Position numbers and translations under genes: made by a program. Below the pieces are notes generated by a model. That model did not search any database and was not told where the DNA came from. It saw only the letters and a program-made list of their open reading frames with translations. 7,227 nt of DNA from Coxiellaceae bacterium (GTDB lineage Bacteria; Pseudomonadota; Gammaproteobacteria; Coxiellales; Coxiellaceae), in contig DMFG01000091.1 in assembly GCA_003450655.1 (NCBI GenBank), positions 1 to 7,227 on the forward strand, given 5' to 3'. Positions 1-5,890 of this stretch are shown here, piece by piece; within the stretch, counting starts at the first letter, position 1; each line of letters begins with the position of its first letter.

Positions 1-482
1 TTGGCGCCATGCTTTGGACAAACGAACCTGCTGAAAATCACATACGATTAATTGATCTTGGTATTGAGCCACTAGAAAAGGCCTTTACTGGGGAAACACT
101 CTATCAAATCACACAACAACGTCGCTGCTCCATCAAAGCACTTATCATGAATAGCCACCTTATTGTTGGTGTTGGCAATATTTATGCCACCGAGGCACTG
201 TTTATCTCAAAAATATCGCCTACAACATTAGCAAACCGTCTCTCTAAGAAACGTTGCGAAAAACTAGCATCAGCCATCAAAATAGTACTCAACCACGCTA
301 TTGATCAAGGGGGGACTACGCTAAAAGATTTTCGCCATAGTGATGGCAAACCCGGTTATTTTTCCCAACAACTTCAAGTGTATGGTAAAGCAGGTCAACC
401 TTGCCCAGCATGCCAACGCACACTCAAACTGATTACTCAGCAACAGCGATCAACCACCTACTGTACACAGTGCCAGCGCTAA
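1..482 (+). CDS. mutM: Formamidopyrimidine-DNA glycosylase (Fpg/MutM), 3' part; 5' end outside window
   Basis: This is a base-excision repair enzyme that removes 8-oxoguanine and ring-opened purines and nicks the abasic site by beta/delta elimination. Only the C-terminal ~159 codons are present. The frame is open to the left edge: the two codons before the ATG at 9 read Gly-Ala and match the family's F-G-A-x-L-W stretch, so that ATG is internal and not the start. The helix-two-turn-helix is visible as GVGNIYA, with the phosphate-contacting Asn at 177-179. It is followed by GGTTLKDF and DGKPGYF. A C-terminal zinc finger C-x2-C-x16-C-x2-C lies at 402-473, and the Arg before its third Cys corresponds to the conserved DNA-contacting Arg258 of E. 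coli MutM. The catalytic N-terminal Pro-Glu and the beta-clamp Lys are outside the window. Nei-type paralogues share the fold, but the LKDF and DGKPGYF blocks favour MutM. The gene ends normally with TAA. Confidence 0.95.
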   Translation, partial: GAMLWTNEPAENHIRLIDLGIEPLEKAFTGETLYQITQQRRCSIKALIMNSHLIVGVGNIYATEALFISKISPTTLANRLSKKRCEKLASAIKIVLNHAIDQGGTTLKDFRHSDGKPGYFSQQLQVYGKAGQPCPACQRTLKLITQQQRSTTYCTQCQR

Positions 483-560
483 ACTAACCCATTGTTTGTA
501 CTCACAAGATAAATTCGATACCATCAAAAAATACTCGCGGATAATCTACAGATCACTGGC

Positions 561-565
561 AAGGA
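561..565 (+). promoter_or_regulatory. Ribosome binding site of the potassium channel gene
   Basis: AAGGA lies 8 bases before the ATG at 574. It decides the start of the channel gene: the open frame also extends to a TTG at 496, but no comparable Shine-Dalgarno sequence precedes that codon, and the extra 26 residues are polar and precede the hydrophobic core. Confidence 0.6.
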
Positions 566-573
566 AGCAAATT

Positions 574-1389
574 ATGTCACTCACCTTACGATTCCAAAAC
601 ACCTGGCTGCAATACTTAGGTATTTATGGCCTCTCACCCTCTGAAAATAAACTTGCACTTCGCCTCGATAAATATTTCAGCTACATCATGATTCTTACTG
701 CCATCGGTTTACTCTACGAATGGCAACACGCTCGCACGAGCCACTATCATAATCTAACGTTTTTTTATTTGCTAGATTGGGCTATTTGGATTTTCTTTCT
801 ATCTCAATTTCTTATCCTGCTAAAAACTACCACAAATAAATCACTCTTTTTAAAACAACAATGGATTATTTTACTGATTGTTATCCTCGGCATCCCAATA
901 CTATTTCGTAATACAATGAATTCTGAACTACTACTCAACCTACGCCCCCTCTTATCTCTGTTTATATTAATAAGAACTGCTCGCATCATTATTGTTTTCT
1001 TCATTGATGGACAGCTGCATACCACCATCTTTGCTGCTGCTCTCATTGTCGTTATCTTTGGGATTAGCGTTGCAGGAATAGACTCCAATATTGATAATGC
1101 CTGGGATGGCATTTGGTGGGCGATTGCTACTGTTTCTACTGTAGGATACGGCGACATTGTTCCTCAAAGTTTATTTGGCCGAATCATTGGCTGCCTACTG
1201 GTTATTGTTGGAATTGGTGTCTTTGTTGTCCTCACTGCAAATTTTTTGAAAATACTCTTACACAAAGAGTCAGAACTGATTGAACAAGAAGAACATGACA
1301 TCAACGATATCAAGGAGCAATTGGATAAGATGCAACAGCAACAAGAAAAAATGAACGACTTATTAAGAAAATACACTCAACAGGAATAA
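574..1389 (+). CDS. Six-transmembrane voltage-gated-type potassium channel protein with C-terminal coiled coil
   Basis: This is probably an inner-membrane K+ channel subunit that works as a tetramer. The 271-residue product shows S1 (about 35-50), S2 (63-83), S3 (96-111), S4 (118-144), S5 (150-168), a pore helix (177-187), the selectivity filter TVGYGD (189-194) and S6 (204-228). S6 has Gly213/Gly215 as possible hinge points. This is the Kv-like layout of KvAP and related prokaryotic channels (Ion_trans/Ion_trans_2). S4 carries only three arginines, 124, 134 and 137, so voltage sensing may be weak. No RCK/TrkA-N nucleotide-binding domain follows. Instead residues 231-268 are charged and Gln-rich with heptad character, suggesting a coiled coil that could hold the tetramer together. 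The start at 574 is chosen over the upstream TTG at 496 because of its Shine-Dalgarno sequence. It lies 91 bases after mutM on the same strand, so co-transcription is possible. The filter makes K+ selectivity fairly certain; gating is inferred. Confidence 0.85.
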   Translation: MSLTLRFQNTWLQYLGIYGLSPSENKLALRLDKYFSYIMILTAIGLLYEWQHARTSHYHNLTFFYLLDWAIWIFFLSQFLILLKTTTNKSLFLKQQWIILLIVILGIPILFRNTMNSELLLNLRPLLSLFILIRTARIIIVFFIDGQLHTTIFAAALIVVIFGISVAGIDSNIDNAWDGIWWAIATVSTVGYGDIVPQSLFGRIIGCLLVIVGIGVFVVLTANFLKILLHKESELIEQEEHDINDIKEQLDKMQQQQEKMNDLLRKYTQQE

Positions 1390-1518
1390 AAAAAGCTTTC
1401 GTCGATAATCACACCTACTCTTTAAATCAACACAAATGAAGAATATAGAATCGTGAGACTACAAATAACAATCATCAGAGAATGATCACTACCATATCGA
1501 TCAATTAGCATTAATAGC

Positions 1519-1776
1519 TTAACTGTTATTACCTGACACTGAAGTTAATCGATCATACCGCTGCATCAATGTCTCCTTTTTCTCATCAACACCAACTAGG
1601 ATACACTCCACAGGGCAGACTTCCTGGCATTGAGGTGTATCGAAATGCCCTTGACACTCTGTACAACGATCAGGATGAATCTCATAGATAAGCTCACCCA
1701 TATAAATAGCATCGTTAGGACACTCTGGCTCACAGACATCACAATTGATACATTCATCAGTAATTAATAAAGACAT
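1519..1776 (-). CDS. fdx: 2[4Fe-4S] ferredoxin, Allochromatium vinosum/YfhL type
   Basis: A small soluble electron carrier of 85 residues. The first cluster motif is C9-x2-C12-x2-C15-x3-C19-P. The second set is C38-x2-C41-x8-C50-x3-C54-P, with the enlarged x8 loop (containing GHFDTPQ) typical of the Allochromatium vinosum ferredoxin family. An additional cysteine, C58, follows the second motif as it does in that protein. A charged C-terminal extension (about 63-80) matches the C-terminal helix of the family. Members are known for one cluster of unusually low potential; the partner here cannot be read from the sequence. The gene starts 11 bases after the coaD stop, and its weak Shine-Dalgarno AGGT overlaps that stop codon, so it is probably translated from the pcnB-folK-coaD message. 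Ferredoxins of this type lie next to coaD in other gammaproteobacteria, such as Pseudomonas aeruginosa, from memory. Confidence 0.93.
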   Translation of the reverse strand: MSLLITDECINCDVCEPECPNDAIYMGELIYEIHPDRCTECQGHFDTPQCQEVCPVECILVGVDEKKETLMQRYDRLTSVSGNNS

Positions 1777-1787
1777 AATTGAAATAC

Positions 1788-2261
1788 CTAGCTTAACGCC
1801 TGTATATAATCAAACACAACCGGACTTAAAAAAAGTGATGGATCACGTTCTAACATTAAAATCTCCCTCACCATGGTTGCAGACAAATATGCATATTCTT
1901 GTGTTGAAGGAAGAAATACCGTTTCTATATCCGGGGCCAACATATCATTCATGCCAGCCAATTGAAACTCATAATCAAAATCAGAGACAGCACGCAAGCC
2001 TCTAACAATAACCTCAGCACCATGTTCACGCGCACAATCCACAAGCAACCCTGATACCGGGACAATATCAACTGAATCAAACTGACTGAAAGCTAATTGA
2101 CACATTGCCAAACGATCATCCAATACAAAATGAGGGGCTTTTCTAGCACTTGTAGCCACACCAACAATCAAACGATCACATAATTTGACAGCACGAGCAA
2201 TTAAGTCCTCATGGCCTTTAGTGACAGGGTCAAAAGTACCTGGGAAAATTGCTGTTTTCAT
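1788..2261 (-). CDS. coaD: Phosphopantetheine adenylyltransferase (PPAT)
   Basis: Cytoplasmic enzyme that transfers AMP from ATP to 4'-phosphopantetheine, giving dephospho-CoA, the penultimate step of coenzyme A synthesis. The 157-residue length is normal (E. coli about 159). The nucleotidyltransferase signature is visible as GTFDPVTKGH, with Thr9 and His17 of the T/HxGH motif. Lys41 and the RGLR block (Arg87, Arg90) match the substrate-binding residues Lys42, Arg88 and Arg91 of E. coli CoaD. The DFDYEFQLAGMN stretch and the late LSATMVRE block, equivalent to ISSSLVKE, complete the family pattern. The start ATG overlaps the folK stop by 4 bases (ATGA) and has a consensus GGAGG 7 bases upstream, inside folK, the strongest ribosome binding site in this operon. 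fdx follows immediately. No key residue appears missing. Confidence 0.96.
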   Translation of the reverse strand: MKTAIFPGTFDPVTKGHEDLIARAVKLCDRLIVGVATSARKAPHFVLDDRLAMCQLAFSQFDSVDIVPVSGLLVDCAREHGAEVIVRGLRAVSDFDYEFQLAGMNDMLAPDIETVFLPSTQEYAYLSATMVREILMLERDPSLFLSPVVFDYIQALS

Positions 2262-2767
2262 ATGACCGCCTCCATCTTATTCGACATTTGTTCTAGCTCA
2301 TTGTCATTAAGTGTATCGCAACATGACCTCAATGTATTACCACATGGAAATACTAAATCAGGAGCGATTTCAAGCAATGGGTATAAAACAAAGGCTCGTT
2401 CTTTCATGGCATAATGCGGTATTTGCAAGGTAGGCGACTGTATTGATTGTTTCCCATACATAATAATATCAATATCTATCACGCGAGCTTGCCATCGCTG
2501 GCCATCAACCCTAACACGGCCCATCTGAGATTCAATCTGTTGTATAATAGTCAACAATGATTCAGGTGATAACATAGTTTGAATTTCGATAATAGCATTC
2601 ACATACTGAGGTTGATCCAACCCGCCCAGCGGCTGACTACGATACAAACTTGACTGTGTAATAAGCGTTAACCCTGGATAGTCGGCCAAGTAACCGATAG
2701 CACGCATCACTTGCTGCTGAGGATTATCTAAGTTACTCCCCAACCCCAGATACACTGAAACCATCAT
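2258..2767 (-). CDS. folK: 2-amino-4-hydroxy-6-hydroxymethyldihydropteridine pyrophosphokinase (HPPK)
   Basis: Folate-pathway enzyme that transfers pyrophosphate from ATP to 6-hydroxymethyl-dihydropterin, making the substrate of dihydropteroate synthase (FolP). The 169-residue protein has the N-terminal YLGLGSN block, the pterin-binding YRSQPLGG and QYVNA blocks (Asn57), the catalytic loop with Arg84 and Trp92, and the signature RVIDIDI with the two magnesium-binding aspartates Asp98 and Asp100. Then comes PHYAMKERAFVLYPL, containing the conserved His118 and Arg124. It overlaps the pcnB stop by ATGA. A second ATG follows directly (ATGATG), so initiation could be one codon later; both are compatible with coupling. 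There is no clear Shine-Dalgarno sequence. The region just upstream folds into a GC-rich hairpin (2770-2784), which suggests that folK depends on ribosomes finishing pcnB. The C-terminal end encodes the coaD ribosome binding site. Confidence 0.95.
   Translation of the reverse strand: MMVSVYLGLGSNLDNPQQQVMRAIGYLADYPGLTLITQSSLYRSQPLGGLDQPQYVNAIIEIQTMLSPESLLTIIQQIESQMGRVRVDGQRWQARVIDIDIIMYGKQSIQSPTLQIPHYAMKERAFVLYPLLEIAPDLVFPCGNTLRSCCDTLNDNELEQMSNKMEAVI
2269..2273 (-). promoter_or_regulatory. Strong Shine-Dalgarno sequence of coaD inside folK
   Basis: On the minus strand GGAGG lies 7 bases before the coaD ATG and within the last codons of folK (ATG GAG GCG GTC ATA TGA). It supports the 2261 start and suggests coaD can initiate independently as well as by coupling. 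Confidence 0.8.
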
Positions 2768-4074
2768 GTCGCACGTCTCGTGCGTTGCTGCTCCTGCAGT
2801 TTTCGCAGCATTTTCATTCGCACTTTAGTTGAACCCGCCTGATAAGCCTTCCACCATTGTGGCCACTTAAAACGAATCTCACCAGATTGAGCACGTAATT
2901 CAAGTAAATCATATGCAGCCCTAAAATAACGCTGCTCGTATAAGTTATCTACTCGACGCACTTTAGGAAGCTCTAAATGCTTCTGCATCCGCCACATCGT
3001 TCTCATCATGTGAATCATTCGAGCTGGCAAACGAATCAAATGCATTGTTTCATCCAGCGCTTTATCGATTGCCTTCATAAAACGCGCTGCTGGCTTTAAT
3101 CGCTCACCACTTAACTGTGACTCATGCCAAAGCACAACCGGCCAAAAGAAAACAGCCATTAAGAACCCTGGATTGATCGACTGACTCGCATAGAATCGCT
3201 CGTCGGTTGCTTTTAATGCGCGATCGATTAAATCCTGATCTGATACAATACCACGAGCTAGTAGTGCCTGAGAAATAGCTGGAAATAATGTATTCATATA
3301 ATCGTATTCAACCATTTTACGATATGTCACAACTGCATGGCCGTGAAAAAATAATTTCAACCACTCATGAAAAAGTCTTGATGATGGCACTTGTGATAGC
3401 AAACCTTGCTGTGTTCTAACAATGGCATCAGTATCATCATGTAATGTGAAGTTCAGTTTTGCAGCCAACCGTACTGCTCTTAATAATCTCACAGGATCTT
3501 CTGCAAATCGCTTTTCAGGATTACCTAAAATACGCATGACACGGTGACGCAAATCAATCAAGCCGCCGGTATAATCCACTATCGAAAAATCTTTCACATT
3601 GTAATACAGAGCATTGACCGTAAAATCTCGTCGCCAAACATCCTCTTCAATAGAACCAAAGGTATTGTCTGATCGAATCATACCTTCTACATCACTCTCT
3701 TCGACAGAATCATCTTGACCCGCCCTAAAGGTAGAGCACTCAATCACCTCTTTATGAAAGTTAATATGCACCAATTGAAATCGACGCCCGATAACACGAC
3801 TATTCGAAAATAACTGTCGGATCTCTTCTGGATGCGCATTCGTCACCACATCAAAATCTTTTGTTGGTTGTTTTAACAAAATATCCCGTATAGAACCTCC
3901 CACCAAGTAAGCTTCATAACCCGCTCGCTGCAATCGATATAATACCTTTAAGGCATTAGGACTAATATGCTTACGTGACAGACTATGATTCTTCCTCGTA
4001 ACAACGACACTGGTTGAATCAGGGCGCTGCTGAGACCTACTCTTAAATGGCTTCCAAATATTTCGACTAAACAT
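2764..4074 (-). CDS. pcnB: Poly(A) polymerase I, class II nucleotidyltransferase family
   Basis: Adds 3' poly(A) tails to RNAs, marking them for exonucleolytic decay. The 436-residue product has the nucleotidyltransferase core: LVGGSIRD (57-64), the metal-binding pair Asp73-x-Asp75 in KDFDV, RRDFT (148-152) and EDPVRLLRAVR (192-202). The segment VIGRRFQLVHI (94-104) fits the signature described as separating bacterial poly(A) polymerases from CCA-adding enzymes, and GSIEEDVWRRDFTVNALYY resembles E. coli PcnB closely. The C-terminal helical part keeps the PcnB block FRAAYDLLELRA and ends in a short basic tail (RTRRAT), shorter than the Arg-rich tail of E. coli (about 465 residues). An in-frame TAG 12 bases upstream limits the start to this ATG. 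No Shine-Dalgarno sequence is seen before it. It is first in an operon with folK, a common gammaproteobacterial pairing. A CCA-adding enzyme is the main alternative and is unlikely. Confidence 0.94.
   Translation of the reverse strand: MFSRNIWKPFKSRSQQRPDSTSVVVTRKNHSLSRKHISPNALKVLYRLQRAGYEAYLVGGSIRDILLKQPTKDFDVVTNAHPEEIRQLFSNSRVIGRRFQLVHINFHKEVIECSTFRAGQDDSVEESDVEGMIRSDNTFGSIEEDVWRRDFTVNALYYNVKDFSIVDYTGGLIDLRHRVMRILGNPEKRFAEDPVRLLRAVRLAAKLNFTLHDDTDAIVRTQQGLLSQVPSSRLFHEWLKLFFHGHAVVTYRKMVEYDYMNTLFPAISQALLARGIVSDQDLIDRALKATDERFYASQSINPGFLMAVFFWPVVLWHESQLSGERLKPAARFMKAIDKALDETMHLIRLPARMIHMMRTMWRMQKHLELPKVRRVDNLYEQRYFRAAYDLLELRAQSGEIRFKWPQWWKAYQAGSTKVRMKMLRKLQEQQRTRRAT
2770..2784 (-). promoter_or_regulatory. 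GC-rich hairpin covering the folK initiation region
   Basis: A perfect 6-bp stem with a three-base loop (minus strand CGCACG-AGA-CGTGCG) ends 2 bases before the folK ATG and lies in the last codons of pcnB. In the mRNA it would cover the place where a Shine-Dalgarno sequence should be and would be melted by ribosomes completing pcnB. A role in translational coupling is inferred. A 6-bp stem alone can occur by chance in a window of this size. Confidence 0.4.
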
Positions 4075-4080
4075 ACGGTT

Positions 4081-4109
4081 ATTCTACTGTGTCAGGTAAC
4101 CCATTTCAC
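4081..4109 (-). promoter_or_regulatory. Candidate promoter of pcnB-folK-coaD-fdx, possibly leaderless
   Basis: On the minus strand GTGAAA (4109-4104, 4 of 6 matches to TTGACA) and TAGAAT (4086-4081, 5 of 6 to TATAAT) are separated by 17 bases. The -10 hexamer ends 6 bases before the pcnB ATG, so transcription would begin at or next to the start codon. This would explain the missing Shine-Dalgarno sequence. Matches of this quality are common in AT-rich DNA. Confidence 0.28.
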
Positions 4110-4206
4110 TAAAGATGCTGCGATACCAGTAATATTGGTTTGTGTTTTATCACAGTCGCCTAAAAATTACCAGGTAGTTTCGTTGACTAGCCGCATAACA
4201 CCAGCC

Positions 4207-4959
4207 CTAATGATGCTCGTGAGGGACATGTATCGCACTCGCCTCTGTACAAACACCAGATATCGGCACCTCAGAAGACGTCCACGAAGAGCGCATAGGA
4301 GTTAATGTTGATTCACACTTTTGTGCCAAAATAAGATAAGCTCCGCCAAGACTAGGGCAACACATACGCCCCAATGCCTCGATAAATAACAATTTTTTCC
4401 ATAAATCTGCATCACCCACAGGCGGCCTATAGCAAACTGTCTTCTGTATTACCACATGAAAGCCACAGGTTCGAAGCCATGACACCACTCGAGAGAGAGG
4501 ATAAAAATGCCCACACCATGGGTAGCCTTTATCCGCTGATAATAATGACGTTACTCCCCACAAACTGCGACTATTAAAACCCAGCACATATAGCTGACCG
4601 TCTGGCGTTAACGAAGTATATAGCTGTTGAAGAAAATCAAACGGCTGCTTCACAAAGCTCAACAAATGCGCCACAACAGCAACATCGACAGATCCTGGCA
4701 GAAATGGCAATGCGGTTTGATCAGCAACAATCACATCCTGAGACACATAGGTTCTCAATGTATCCAATGCACAATAAAATTGATGTGGAATAGGGCTATC
4801 TGCAATTAACTGTAAATCACTGGGTCCACCACACTGAATAATCACATCACCCAACTTTTGTGACAATAATGCGGACAGTACCTCACGCTCTTGCTCTAAC
4901 AGCAACAGTCCTGGATTGCGCTGATACCAATAATCCATTGTTACAAAAAAGTCTTCCAT
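4207..4959 (-). CDS. YafS-like class I SAM-dependent methyltransferase
   Basis: Predicted cytoplasmic methyltransferase of unknown substrate, 250 residues. The Methyltransf_11-like core spans about 38-126. The region after motif I has VADQTALPF (78-86) and SVDVAVVAHLLSF (90-102), and the post-core block LTPDGQLYVLGFNSRSLWG (117-135) is typical of the methyltransferases beside gloB, such as E. coli YafS. Motif I is degenerate: VIIQCGGPSD replaces the usual acidic/Gly-x-Gly-x-Gly pattern. Residues 147-213 match the family's C-terminal part (W-CGHFYPLSR, Pro-Pro, GGAYLILAQK). The last 35 residues are a low-complexity Ser/Thr tail ending HVPHEHH. The frame also offers a GTG at 4962. The ATG at 4959 is preferred because GGTGA sits 7 bases upstream of it; an ATG at codon 8 has no suitably spaced site. 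The gene is divergent from gloB with an 84-base gap and is followed by pcnB after 132 bases. Family placement is good; the reaction is unknown. Confidence 0.85.
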   Translation of the reverse strand: MEDFFVTMDYWYQRNPGLLLLEQEREVLSALLSQKLGDVIIQCGGPSDLQLIADSPIPHQFYCALDTLRTYVSQDVIVADQTALPFLPGSVDVAVVAHLLSFVKQPFDFLQQLYTSLTPDGQLYVLGFNSRSLWGVTSLLSADKGYPWCGHFYPLSRVVSWLRTCGFHVVIQKTVCYRPPVGDADLWKKLLFIEALGRMCCPSLGGAYLILAQKCESTLTPMRSSWTSSEVPISGVCTEASAIHVPHEHH

Positions 4960-4984
4960 CACTGTCTCACCGCTTGAATATCGC

Positions 4985-5012
4985 TAGACTCGCCACTGAA
5001 TATATATACAAT
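4985..5012 (+). promoter_or_regulatory. Candidate sigma70-type promoter of gloB
   Basis: TAGACT (4985-4990, 4 of 6 matches to TTGACA) and TACAAT (5007-5012, 5 of 6 to TATAAT) are 16 bases apart. The expected transcription start is near 5019, giving a short leader that contains the gloB Shine-Dalgarno sequence. It lies in the divergent gap between the methyltransferase gene and gloB, in a TATATATA-rich stretch. Confidence 0.42.
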
Positions 5013-5043
5013 GTTAACACCAATTAATGCTTGAGGAACACCC

Positions 5044-5832
5044 ATGCAGACCATTCAGGCAATACCTGCACTGCAAGATAATTACATTTGGATGATTAAA
5101 CACGCTCAACGTAAACAAGCTATTGTAGTAGACCCTGGATGCGCAACTGCAGTTTTGGAGGCACTGAACACGCAAGAACTTACCTTAACTGATATCCTAA
5201 TTACACATCATCACCTTGACCACACAGCAGGCATCCAATCACTGCTTCAACACTTCCCAAATGCCAATTTATACACCCCTTTCCCTGATAATGAATCTAT
5301 CAACCCACGTCAACAACAGGTACAAGAAGAGCACCATCTATCCTTTTGGGATCAAGCGCTATCATTAAAAGTCATGGCTGTACCCGGACATACCCTGGAC
5401 CATATCGCATTTGTTAATGATCAATTACTCTTTTGCGGAGACACCTTATTCAGTAGTGGCTGTGGCCGTCTCTTTGAAGGCAGTTACCAACAACTTTTTG
5501 AGTCCCTACAACGGTTAGCACAACTACCACGTGAAACAGCGGTTTTCTGTACCCATGAATACACGCGAGCTAACCTCGCCTTTGCTATGACGGTAGAACC
5601 CACCAATAAAGCTATCCAGGAAAAACAAAGCTGGGTAGATGAGCGTTTAAAAAACAAACAGCCCTCATTACCAAGCAGTATCAATAATGAACTAGACACA
5701 AACCCATTTTTAAGAACCAATCACCCCGATGTTATTTCAGCTGCCAGTGACTATACTGGCACCACACTGCAACACCCCGTTGAGGTGTTTAAAGCACTCC
5801 GGCAATGGAAAGATCATTTTTTACCCAAATAG
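5044..5832 (+). CDS. gloB: Hydroxyacylglutathione hydrolase (glyoxalase II)
   Basis: Hydrolyses S-D-lactoylglutathione to D-lactate and glutathione, the second step of methylglyoxal detoxification. The 262-residue protein is a metallo-beta-lactamase-fold hydrolase. The binuclear metal site is complete: THHHLDH gives His55, His57, Asp59 and His60; PGHTLDH gives His116; GDTLFSSGCGRLFEG gives Asp133; and CTHEYT gives His171. The C-terminal HAGH domain is present, with NPFLRTNHPDV (220-230) and a terminal ALRQWKDHF block that carries basic residues typical of the glutathione-binding region. Length is as in E. coli GloB (251). GAGGA at 5033-5037 lies 6 bases before the ATG, fixing the start, and a candidate promoter lies at 4985-5012. 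It is divergent from the YafS-like methyltransferase gene and is followed by mltD, the same neighbours as in E. coli. The glyoxalase I gene is not in this window. Confidence 0.97.
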   Translation: MQTIQAIPALQDNYIWMIKHAQRKQAIVVDPGCATAVLEALNTQELTLTDILITHHHLDHTAGIQSLLQHFPNANLYTPFPDNESINPRQQQVQEEHHLSFWDQALSLKVMAVPGHTLDHIAFVNDQLLFCGDTLFSSGCGRLFEGSYQQLFESLQRLAQLPRETAVFCTHEYTRANLAFAMTVEPTNKAIQEKQSWVDERLKNKQPSLPSSINNELDTNPFLRTNHPDVISAASDYTGTTLQHPVEVFKALRQWKDHFLPK

Positions 5833-5890
5833 AACCAACCCTATTGAATTGGTCACTTATAACCCGTAAGATCGCCGGATGATAGAATAC

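Noticed and set aside
9..11. ATG near the left edge as the start of a short mutM-like gene
   Set aside because: The frame stays open to base 1, and the codons before it match the conserved F-G-A-x-L-W stretch of MutM, so the gene is cut by the window edge and is not a short variant.
496..573. TTG start giving a 26-residue N-terminal extension of the potassium channel
   Set aside because: There is no Shine-Dalgarno sequence before the TTG, while the ATG at 574 has AAGGA at 8 bases.
804..1376. Minus-strand open frames opposite the potassium channel gene
   Set aside because: They are shadows of a clearly coding plus-strand gene; the translations show no recognisable domain.
1390..1518. Bidirectional terminator between the convergent channel and fdx genes
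   Set aside because: The best inverted repeat is ATCAT/ATGAT (1471-1486), five AT-rich pairs without a proper T-run. The A-run near 1388-1394 has no stem. Nothing convincing is seen in this 129-base gap.
4120..4142. ACCA...TGGT partial palindrome around AATATT upstream of pcnB as an operator
   Set aside because: Only four symmetric pairs; the inner part is not symmetric with the outer, and no regulator gene is nearby.
5771..5789. AACACC/GGTGTT inverted repeat near the gloB 3' end
   Set aside because: A six-pair stem inside coding sequence, with no T-run or start codon next to it; repeats of this size are expected by chance.
574..5832. A functional link of the potassium channel and glyoxalase II like E. 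coli Kef-mediated protection against methylglyoxal
   Set aside because: The channel is Kv-like and not a Kef antiporter-type system, has no glutathione-binding RCK domain, and lies more than 3.6 kb away on a separate transcription unit.
5833..5890. Terminator hairpin between gloB and mltD (ACCAA...TTGGT)
   Set aside because: The stem is only five pairs with a ten-base loop and no T-run follows; co-transcription of the two genes is more likely.
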